Source: a virus
IMG/VR virus record: IMGVR_UViG_3300042451_001157
Coordinates: 1-40,092 of that record
DNA: 40,092 nt
Strand: one strand, 5' to 3'
Within the stretch, counting starts at the first letter, position 1, and every line of letters begins with the position of its first letter. Positions 1 through 12,000 of this stretch are shown piece by piece. Below the pieces are notes generated by a model. That model worked only from the letters and a program-made list of their open reading frames with translations. It searched no databases and had not been told where the DNA came from. The position numbers and the translations under genes are program-made.

Positions 1-3000
1 AATTGTGACAATCCCGATAAACCAGCAGTACCATTTGTACCCGTAGAACCTGAAGACGCTGAAGTACCGCTCGATCCACTATTTGCGGATTGACCACTTG
101 TACCAGCGCTACCTGAAGATGCTGATGAACCTGATGAACCTGATGTTCCTGAAGTTGCACTTGATCCAGCACTACCTGAAGATCCGCTTAACTGAGACAA
201 TCCTGATGTACCAACCGTTCCTGATGTTGCTGAAGAGCCTGATGTAGCTGAGCTACCTGAGTTAGCTGAAGCACCTGAAGTTCCGTTAGAACCTGTAGAT
301 CCTGAAGAACCAGATGTTCCGCTTGATCTACTTAATGATGATTGGCCATCAGTTCCTGAAGTACCAGTTGAACCTGATGAACCTGAAGTTCCTGAAGTAT
401 CACTTAATGCCGATTGACCGTCCGTACCTGAAGTACCTGACGTTCCAGCTGTTGCTGAAGACCCACTTAATCTACCTAAACCTGAGGTACCATTTGTACC
501 TGAAGTTGCGGAAGATCCTGAAGTTGCGGAAGAACCACTATTTGCTGAAGCACCTGAAGTTCCGTTAGAACCAGTCGATCCAGAAGAACCCGATGTTGCT
601 GAAGAACCAGCAGAACCACTTAACGCTGAAGAACCTGCTGTTCCTGAAGTCCCAGAAGAACCTGCGCTACCAGCTGAACCACTTAACGCTGAAGAACCAA
701 CTGTACCAGACGTACCAGAAGATGCTGATGAACCTGAAGTTCCAGCAGAACCTGAAAGTTGACTTAAACCTGAAGTACCGATTGTACCTGAAGTAGCTGA
801 GCTACCTGAAGTTGCTGAAGAACCTGAATTAGCAGATGCTCCGTTTGTACCATTTGTACCTGTACTACCTGAACTACCTGATGTACCAGAACTTCTACTT
901 AATGAAGACTGACCATCTGTACCATTTGTTCCTGAAGACCCAGAGGTTCCTGAAGAACCTGAAGATCTACTCAAACCTGAGGTACCGTTTGTTCCTGAAG
1001 AACCGCTAGATGCTGAAGAACCGCTTAATTGAGATAATCCTGAGTTACCAGCTGTTCCATTTGAACCGCTTGTACCAGAAGTCGCTGAAGAACCAGCAGA
1101 TCCACTTGAACCACTTAATGAACTTAAACCAGATGTACCCGCAGTACCACTTGTAGCAGAGCTACCAGCTGTTGCTGAAGAACCTGAATTAGCAGATGCT
1201 CCGTTTGTACCATTTGTACCCGTAGAACCACTTGATCCACTTGTACCAGAACTTCTACTTAACGCTGATGCACCATCAGTACCCGCTGATCCTGAAGAAC
1301 CAGAAGAACCTGATGTACCACTTGTTGCTGAAGTACCCGCTGAGCCTGAGCTACCACTTAATTGTGATACTCCAGATGTTCCAGCTGTTCCTGATGTTGC
1401 GGAACTACCAGCTGTTGCTGAAGAACCACTATTTGAACTTAATCCTGACGTACCGTTTGTTCCAGTTGATCCTGAAGAACCAGCAGTTCCCGATGATCCA
1501 GAACTTCTACTTAATCCAGAAAGACCATCTGTACCTGAAGTTCCCGTAGAACCTGAAGAACCAGATGTACCTGAAGATCTACTTAAACCTGATTGACCAT
1601 CAGTTCCTGATGTACCTGACGTTCCAGCTGTTGCTGAAGAACCACTTAATCTACCTAATCCCGAAGTACCAGCAGTACCACTTGTAGCAGATGAACCTGA
1701 TGTTGCTGAAGAACCACTATTTGCGCTTGCACCTGAAGTACCAGTAGACCCTGTTGAACCACTAGAACCTGATGTTGCTGAAGAACCCGCAGAACCGCTT
1801 AAACCTGAAGATCCAGCTGTTCCTGAAGTCGCACTAGACCCTGATGAACCTGAACTACCAGCTGAACCACTTAACGCTGAAGAACCAACTGTACCCGTTG
1901 TACCTGATGTACCACTTGATGCAGATGTTCCTGAAGAACCACTATTTGAAGATAAACCAGAAGTACCGTTTGTACCAGTCGATCCTGAAGACCCACTAGA
2001 ACCTGACGTACCGCTTGATTTGCTTAATGCTGAAGCGCCATCAGTACCAGATGTACCACTTGAACCTGAAGAACCAGATGTACCTGAAGTCGCAGATGTA
2101 CCAGCAGATCCAGAAGAACCTGATAATTGAGACAATCCAGATGTACCAACTGTACCTGAAGTAGCAGATGAACCAGAGGTTGCTGATGAACCGCTATTTG
2201 CTGAAGCACCATTTGTACCGTTTGATCCAGTTGAACCACTTGAACCAGATGTTCCTGAAGATCTACTTAACGATGATTGACCATCAGTTCCTGAAGTTCC
2301 TGTTGATCCTGAAGAACCACTTGTTCCAGAAGTATCGCTTAAAGCTGATTGGCCATCTGTACCTGAAGTACCCGATGTACCAGCTGTTGCTGAAGAACCT
2401 GATAATCTACCTAAACCTGAAGTACCATTTGTACCTGAAGTTGCGGAAGAACCAGATGTAGCTGAACTACCAGAGTTTGCCGATAAACCGCTTGTACCAG
2501 CTGAACCTGAAGAACCACTTGTTCCCGCTGTTGCTGAAGAACCAGCTGAACCACTAGAACCACTTAACGCTGAAGAACCAACTGTACCTGCCGAACCTGA
2601 AGTTGCTGATGTACCGCTTGTTGCAGAAGAGCCACTATTTGAAGATAAACCAGATGTACCGTTTGTACCTGTTGATCCTGAACTTCCACTTGTACCTGAA
2701 CTTCTACTTAAAGCAGATGCTCCGTCAGTACCAGCAGATCCTGAAGATCCACTTGATCCTGATGTACCTGAAGTCGCAGATGTACCAGCAGATCCAGAAG
2801 AACCTGATAATTGAGACAATCCAGATGTACCAACTGTACCTGAAGTAGCAGATGAACCAGAGGTTGCTGATGATCCAGAATTAGCACTTAATCCTGATGT
2901 TCCAGCTGAACCAGTACTTCCTGAAGAAGCTGATGTACCCGCTGAACCAGAAGATGCACTTAAACCACTAGAACCTGATGTTCCTGAAGTCGCAGAAGAA

Positions 3001-6000
3001 CCCGCACTACCAGCAGAACCGCTTAATGCTGAACTACCTGATGTACCAGTTGTACCTGAAGTTGCTGAAGAACCTGAAGTTGCTGATGAACCACTATTTG
3101 AAGATAAACCTGATGTACCGTTTGTACCAGTTGATCCACTTGAACCTGAAGAACCTGAAGTTCCTGAAGATTTACTTAATGCTGATTGACCGTCTGTTCC
3201 TGAAGTTCCAGTTGATCCACTTGAACCAGAAGTTCCAGACGTATCACTTGTAGCAGAAACACCATCTGTACCTGAAGTACCAGATGTTCCAGCTGTTGCT
3301 GAAGAACCACTTAGTCTTGATAAACCTGAAGTACCAATTGTACCTGAAGTTGCTGAAGAACCTGAAGTTGCTGATGAACCACTATTTGCACTAACACCTG
3401 ATGTACCAGCAGTACCTGTAGATCCAGAAGAACCTGAAGTTGCTGAACTACCACTTAATGCGCTAGCCCCTGAAGTTCCAGCCGAACCACTTGAACCTGA
3501 AGTTGCTGATGTTCCAGCTGAACCTGAAGTTGCTGATAGACCTGAAGAACCTGCGGTTCCTGAAGTTGCTGATGTTCCAGCTGAACCTGCACTACCACTT
3601 AATGCTGAGCTACCTGATGTACCAGTTGTACCTGAAGTTGCTGAAGAACCTGAAGTTGCTGATGAACCACTATTTGAAGATAAACCTGATGTACCGTTTG
3701 TACCAGTTGATCCTGAAGATCCGCTTGAACCAGATGTACCTGAAGATCTACTTAAACCTGATTGACCATCAGTTCCTGATGTACCTGTAGAACCACTTGA
3801 TCCAGAAGTTCCTGATGTATCACTTAATGCCGATTGACCGTCCGTACCTGAAGTACCTGACGTTCCAGCTGTTGCTGAAGACCCACTTAATCTACCTAAA
3901 CCTGAAGTACCGTTTGTACCTGAAGTCGCTGATGAACCACTTGTTGCTGAACTACCACTATTTGCTGAAGCACCTGAAGTACCAGTAGAACCAGTCGATC
4001 CAGAAGAACCCGATGTTGCTGATGAACCTGCGCTACCACTCAACGCTGAACTACCAGAAGTACCTGTTGTTCCAGAAGTTGCTGATGAACCTGCACTACC
4101 TGAAGAAGCGCTCAATCCTGAGCTACCAGCTGTTCCTGAAGTAGCAGAGCTACCTGAAGTTGCTGAAGATCCGCTTAATTGAGATAAACCATTTGTACCA
4201 GCAGTACCAGTTGTACCAGAAGATGCTGACGTACCACTTGATCCACTATTTGCAGCTAAACCTGAAGTACCATTTGTACCAGAGGTTGCTGATGAACCAG
4301 AACTCGCTGAAGTTCCTGAAGATGCTGAAGCTCCTGAAGAACCGTTAGAACCTGTTGAACCAGAAGTACCAGAAGTAGCCGAAGAACCAGACGATGAACT
4401 CAATCCTGAAGACCCTGCGGTTCCTGAAGTCGCTGAAGAACCAGAAGATGCACTTGAACCTGAATCACCCGATCTACCAGAAGTACCTGTTGTACCTGAA
4501 GTAGCAGAAGATCCTGATGTAGCAGAAGAACCAGAGTTAGCACTTATACCTGAAGTACCTGCGCTACCAGCTGACCCACTCGTTGCTGATGTTCCTGATG
4601 TAGCTGAAGAACCACTCAATGCGCTAGAACCTGATGTTCCTGAAGATGCTGATGATCCACTAGAACCTGATGTTCCTGATGTAGCTGAAGATGCAGAAGC
4701 ACCTGAACTACCCGCAGTTCCTGAAGATGCTGAAGAACCAGCTGAACCTGAAGTACCGCTTGTTGCTGAACTACCTGATGTAGCGGAGCTACCACTATTA
4801 GCACTTAAACCTGATGTACCGTTTGTACCCGATGTTGCACTTGAACCTGAAGATGCTGATGTACCGCTTGATGCGCTTAAACCAGATGATCCATTAGATC
4901 CAGATGACCCAGCAGTACCAGAAGTTGCTGATGAACCTGAAGATGCTGATAAACCTGAGCTACCAGCTGTTCCACTTGTTGCTGAAGTACCCGCACTACC
5001 AGCTGAGCCACTCAATGCAGAGCTACCAGAAGTACCTGTTGTTCCTGAAGTAGCTGAGCTACCTGAAGTTGCGGATGAACCACTATTACCTGATAAACCA
5101 GATGTTCCATTAGAACCAGCAGAACCTGAGGTTGCTGAAGTTCCTGATGAAGCACTTGATCCACTATTTGCACTAGAACCTGAAGTACCAGCAGAACCTG
5201 AACTACCAGATGTACCTGAAGTAGCTGAAGATCCACTTGAACCTGAAGTTCCTGAACTATTACTATTACCTGATGAACCAGCTGTTCCTGAAGATGCTGA
5301 TGATCCGCTTGAACCATTTGAACCTGAGGTTGCTGAAGAACCTGAAGTTGCACTTGATCCGCTATTTGCGCTTAAACCTGAAGTACCATTTGTACCACTT
5401 GTTGCTGAACTACCACTTGATGCTGAAGTTCCAGAAGATGCTGAAGCACCTGAAGTACCAGCAGAACCAGAAGATGCTGAAGTCCCTGATGTTGCGCTTG
5501 ATCCTGATGAAGCGGATAAACCAGAAGAGCCAGCCGTACCACTTGTGGCAGAGCTACCTGAAGTTGCAGACGAACCTGAATTAGAACTCAAACCTGATGT
5601 ACCGTTTGTACCCGATGTTGCACTTGATCCTGATGAAGCGGATGTTCCCGATGAAGCACTCAATCCTGATGAACCGTTAGAACCAGTTGACCCTGAGGTT
5701 CCTGATGTCGCAGAACTTCCTGATGAAGAACTTAAACCAGAAGACCCAGCTGTACCTGAAGTAGCGGAGCTACCTGAAGTCGCAGATGAACCGCTATTTG
5801 CTGACAATCCCGATGTACCGTTTGTACCAGAGGTTGCAGATGAACCAGATGTTGCTGAGGATCCGCTTAAAGCAGATGCCCCACTTGTACCAGCTGAACC
5901 TGAAGAACCACTTGTTGCTGAAGAACCACTTGTTGCTGAAGAACCTGAATTAGCACTCAATCCTGACGTACCATTTGTACCAGTACTACCAGAAGAACCT

Positions 6001-9000
6001 GAAGAACCTGAATCAGCACTTTGACCAGATGTTCCTTTGGAACCTGTTGAACCAGCAGAACCACTTGATCCTGAAGATCCAGAAGTTGAACTTAAACCAG
6101 AAGATCCAGATGTACCTGAAGTTGCTGATGAACCTGAAGTAGCAGAGCTACCACTATTTGAACTCAACCCAGATGTACCATTTGTACCTGAAGTTGCGGA
6201 ACTACCAGAAGATGCGGATGTACCAGAAGATGCTGAAGCACCTGAAGAACCATTAGAACCAGAAGATCCAGATGTTCCTGAAGTTGCTGAAGACCCACTT
6301 GAAGCAGATAAACCAGAACTTCCAGTGGTACCACTTGTAGCAGAGCTACCTGATGTTGCTGAAGATCCACTTAATGCACTTAAACCACTTGTACCATTTG
6401 TACCTGAAGTCGCAGATGAACCAGAAGAAGCAGATGTTCCTGAAGATGCTGATGCACCTGATGAACCTGCTGATCCTGAAGAACCAGCTGTTCCTGATGT
6501 AGCTGAACTACCAGAACTTGCACTCAACCCTGATGAACCTGCGGTTCCAGAAGTTGCTGAAGACCCTGATGTAGCGGAGCTACCACTATTTGAAGATAAT
6601 CCTGATGTACCATTTGTACCTGATGTAGCTGAGCTACCTGATGTACCTGACGAACCAGAACTATTACTATTTCCACTCGAACCTGCGGTTCCTGAAGAAG
6701 CTGAACTTCCTGAAGAACCTGATGTACCGCTTGTTGCTGATGACCCACTTGTAGCAGATGACCCTGAATTTGCGGCTAAACCTGAAGTACCATTTGTACC
6801 TGAAGTTGCTGAAGATCCACTTGAAGCAGATGTTCCTGAAGAAGCTGAAGCACCACTTGAACCAGCTGAACCTGAAGAACCCGAAGTTCCACTTGTAGCA
6901 GATGAACCAGAACTTGCGCTTAAACCTGAACTTCCAGCTGTTCCTGACGTAGCAGAGCTACCTGAAGTTGCTGAAGAACCACTATTTGAACTCAATCCCG
7001 AAGTACCGTTTGTTCCACTTGTAGCAGAAGAACCAGAACTTGCTGATGTACCTGAAGAAGCTGAAGCACCTGAAGAACCAGCTGATCCACTTGTACCTGA
7101 AGTACCTGAAGAAGCTGAACTTCCAGATGATGCACTTAAACCTGAAGATCCAGCTGTCCCTGAGGTAGCAGAGCTACCAGAAGTTGCTGAAGAACCACTA
7201 TTAGCGGCTAAACCAGAAGTACCATTTGTACCAGAAGTAGCCGAACTACCACTTGATGCAGAAGTTCCTGAAGATGCTGACGCACCACTTGACCCAGCTG
7301 AACCTGAAGATCCTGATGTCGCAGAAGTTCCTGAAGAACCAGCTGAACCCGAACTACCTGAATTAGCGGCTAAACCAGAAGTACCATTTGTACCTGAAGT
7401 AGCTGAACTACCAGACGATGCTGATGTTCCTGAAGAAGCGGAAGCCCCTGATGAACCAGCAGAACCTGTTGAACCTGAAGTTCCACTTGTTGCTGAAGAC
7501 CCAGCAGAAGAACTTAAACCTGAAGATCCAGCCGTACCACTTGTAGCAGAGCTACCTGAAGTTGCTGAAGACCCACTATTACCTGATAAACCACCAGTAC
7601 CATTTGTTCCTGAAGAACCTGAAGATCCTGATGTAGCTGAAATAGCTGAAATACCATCAGCACCATCAACCCCACTTGAACCTGAAGTTCCTGATGAACC
7701 AGATGTTTTACTTGAACCACTTAAACCACTTGTACCTGTTGTACCCGAAGTTGCTGATGAACCACTTGTAGCAGATGATCCTGAATTAGCTGATAAACCA
7801 CTTGTACCAGCTGTTCCTGAAGTTGCAGATGAACCAGATGATGCTGATGTTCCTGAAGATGCTGATGCACCTGAAGAACCAGCAGAACCGCTTGATCCAG
7901 CTGTACCAGAAGTTCCTGAAGAAGCGGATGACCCACTTGAACCACTATTAGCCGCCAATCCTGAGGTACCATTTGTACCTGAAGTAGCAGAAGAACCAGA
8001 TGATGCTGATGTTCCTGAAGAAGCAGATGCCCCTGATGAACCTGATGTAGCTGACGTACCACTTGTAGCTGAAGAACCACTAGTTGCAGATGTGCCTGAA
8101 GAAGCTGATGATCCTGATGTAGCTGAACTACCACTTAATGCAGAAGCCCCACTTGTACCAGCTGAACCTGAACTACCTGATGTAGCTGAAGTTGCTGATG
8201 AACCACTATTAGCGGCTAAACCTGAGGTACCGTTTGTACCTGAAGTCGCTGACGAACCCGATGATGCACTTAAGCCTGAAGAACCCGCAGTTCCTGAAGT
8301 TGCAGATGTACCTGAAGAAGCTGACGCTCCTGATGAACCATTAGAACCTGAAGTTGCAGAGCTACCTGAAGTTGCTGATGATCCTGAGTTTGCTGATAAA
8401 CCAGAAGTACCATTTGTACCTGTAGAACCAGCTGTTCCTGAAGAACCTGAAAATTGACTTAAACCTGACGCACCAGCAGTACCATTTGTACCAGTTGATC
8501 CTGAGGAACCGCTTGATCCAGATGTTCCTGACGTTGATGACAAATTACTATCCCCACCAATACCTGATGTTCCAGTTGAACCCGAACTACCTGAAGTTCC
8601 TGACGTTGATGACAAATTACTTTCACCATCTATACCTAAAGTACCATTTGATCCACTTGACCCTGATGTACCTGAAGAAGAACTATCACCACTTATACCT
8701 GAAGTTCCATTGGAACCATCGTTTCCTGAAGAACCATCTGTACCAGTTGAACCTGATTCACCTGACAATCCAGATGTTCCAAAACTACCGTCATTTCCTG
8801 AAGAACCGTCAGACCCAGTTGACCCAGACGTACCTGATTGACCAGATGTGCCATAAGATCCATCATTTCCTGAAGAACCGTCACTACCTGTGCTACCACT
8901 TTCACCACTTAAACCTGAAGTACCGTTAGAACCATCTACACCTGATAAACCAGATGTACCATCTGAACCTGAGACCCCACTTACGCCATTAACACCATTT

Positions 9001-12000
9001 AAACCTGAAGAACCATCACTACCATTTGAACCTGACTCCCCACTTTGACCACTTGTACCAAATGAACCGTCTGCTCCTGAAGAACCATCGGACCCTGTAG
9101 AACCCGATTCACCAGAAACACCAGAAGTTCCATTAGAACCATCATTTCCTGAAGATCCATCGGACCCTGTGCTTCCAGATTCCCCTGAAACACCTGAAGT
9201 CCCATTGGAACCATTATCACCACTACTACCATCGGATCCTGTAGAACCACTTTCACCACTTAAACCTGAAGTTCCATTGGAACCATTATCACCACTAGAT
9301 CCATTGCTACCAGTACTTCCAGATTCACCAGAAACACCACTCGTACCAAAACTACCATCGTTACCTGATGTACCATCTGAACCAGTTGACCCCGATTCGC
9401 CTGATTGGCCTGAAGTTCCAAACGATCCGTCATTTCCTGAAGAACCGTCAGTACCTGTACTACCAGATTCACCTGATATACCACTTGTTCCGTTAGAACC
9501 GTCATTTCCTGAAGAACCATCTGAACCAGTTGACCCTGATTCACCAGAAACACCTGAAGTTCCATTGGAACCATTATCACCGCTACTACCATTAGTACCT
9601 GTTGATCCAGATTCACCTGACAATCCTGAAGTACCAAAACTACCGTCAGCACCACTTGAACCATCACTACCTGTACTACCAGATTCCCCTGATTGACCAG
9701 ATGTTCCGAAAGAACCATCTAAACCACTCGATCCATCTGTTCCAGTTGAACCAGATTCACCACTTAAACCTGAAGTCCCGTTAGAACCATCGTTACCTGA
9801 ACTTCCATCTGTTCCAGTCGATCCACTTTCACCTGATTGACCAGAAGTACCAAAACTACCATCCGCTCCTGAAGAACCGTCAGAACCTGTACTACCTGAC
9901 TCACCACTTAAACCACTTGTACCAAATGAACCATCATTTCCTGAAGATCCATCTGTTCCAGTCGATCCACTTTCACCTGATAGACCTGAGGTTCCGAATG
10001 AACCGTCATTACCTGACGTACCGTCACTACCTGTAGATCCTGATTCACCACTTAAACCTGAAGTTCCGTTGGAACCATCATTACCACTACTACCGTCTGT
10101 ACCATTACTACCAGATTCACCAGAAACACCACTCGTACCAAAACTACCATCATTTCCTGAAGATCCATCGGATCCTGTGGAACCACTTTCACCACTTATA
10201 CCTGAAGTTCCGAAGGAACCATCGTTTCCTGAAGAACCATCTGTGCCCGTAGAACCACTTTCGCCTGAAACACCACTTGTACCAAATGACCCATTTTCAC
10301 CACTACTACCATCTGTACCTGTTGATCCTGATTCACCTGAAACACCAGAAGTACCAAAACTACCATCATTTCCTGAAGAACCATCTGATCCCGTTGAACC
10401 AGATGTTCCTGACTCACCAGAAGTTCCGAATGAACCATCATTTCCTGAAGATCCATTGGATCCCGTAGATCCTGATTCACCACTTAAACCACTTGTACCA
10501 AATGAACCATCAACACCAGATAATCCAGATGTACCATCTGATCCAGAGATACCCGAACTACCATCAACACCATTTAAACCAGAAGTACCAGTTGAGCCTG
10601 ATTCACCAGAAACCCCCGAAGTACCAAAACTACCATCCGCTCCTGAAGAACCGTCAGAACCAGTTGATCCTGATTCACCTGATAAACCAGAAGTTCCGTT
10701 GGAACCCTCATTTCCTGAACTTCCATCTGTTCCAGTGCTACCACTTTCACCTGATATACCACTTGTCCCAAAACTACCGTCATTACCTGAAGTACCATCA
10801 GAACCAGTACTACCTGACTCGCCACTTATACCAGAAGTTCCGTTGGAACCCTCATTTCCTGAACTTCCATCTGTTCCAGTGCTACCACTTTCACCTGATA
10901 TACCACTTGTCCCAAAAGATCCGTCATTTCCACTACTACCGTCAGAACCCGTACTACCAGATTCACCAGAAACACCACTCGTACCAAAACTACCATCATT
11001 TCCTGAAGATCCATCTGTACCAGTCGATCCGCTTTCACCGCTTATACCTGAAGTTCCGTTGGAACCATCATTCCCCGAAGTACCATCTGTTCCAGTCGAT
11101 CCACTTTCACCACTTTCACCTGAAGTTCCGTTGGAACCATCATTCCCCGAAGAACCGTTAGTACCCGTACTACCAGATTCACCTGACAATCCAGAGGTTC
11201 CAAAAGAACCGTCATTACCTGAAGAACCATCGGATCCTGTAGAACCGCTTTCACCTGAAATACCAGAAGTTCCGTTGGAACCGTCATTTCCTGAACTACC
11301 ATCAGTTCCAGTTGAACCACTTTCACCTGAAATACCACTTGTTCCAAAACTACCGTCATTACCTGAAGATCCATTGGATCCTGTAGATCCTGACTCACCA
11401 CTTAAACCACTTGTACCAAATGAACCATCATTTCCTGAAGATCCATCGGACCCTGTGCTTCCAGATTCCCCTGAAACACCTGAAGTCCCATTGGAACCAT
11501 TATCACCACTACTACCATCTGTACCTGTTGATCCGCTTTCGCCTGATTGACCAGATGTTCCGAATGAACCATCAGCACCCGATAAACCGTCTGTGCCAGT
11601 GCTACCACTTTCTCCACTTATACCTGAAGTTCCATTGGAACCGTCATTACCACTTTCACCTGAAGTTCCGTTGCTTCCACTTTCACCCGATTGACCACTT
11701 GTACCAAAACTACCGTCATTTCCTGAAGAACCGTCAGTACCTGTGCTACCAGATTCTCCTGATTGACCAGATGTTCCAAAACTACCATCATTTCCTGAAG
11801 AACCGTCAGAACCTGTTGATCCAGACTCACCTGACAACCCTGAAGTACCAAAACTACCATCAACACCAGATAATCCAGATGTACCATCTGAACCTGAAAC
11901 ACCAGAACTACCATCAACACCATTTAAACCAGAAGTACCAGTTGAACCGCTTTCACCTGAAACACCACTTGTACCAAAAGAACCATCCGCTCCTGAAGAA

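Noticed and set aside
5545-8457. Long plus-strand ORFs of 159 and 806 codons rich in Pro, Glu, Ala and Val
   Set aside because: They are the exact antisense of the Gly-X-Y frame: every Pro falls opposite a Gly codon. They are fragmented, while the minus frame is continuous for 13 kb with a proper tail-fibre N-terminus.
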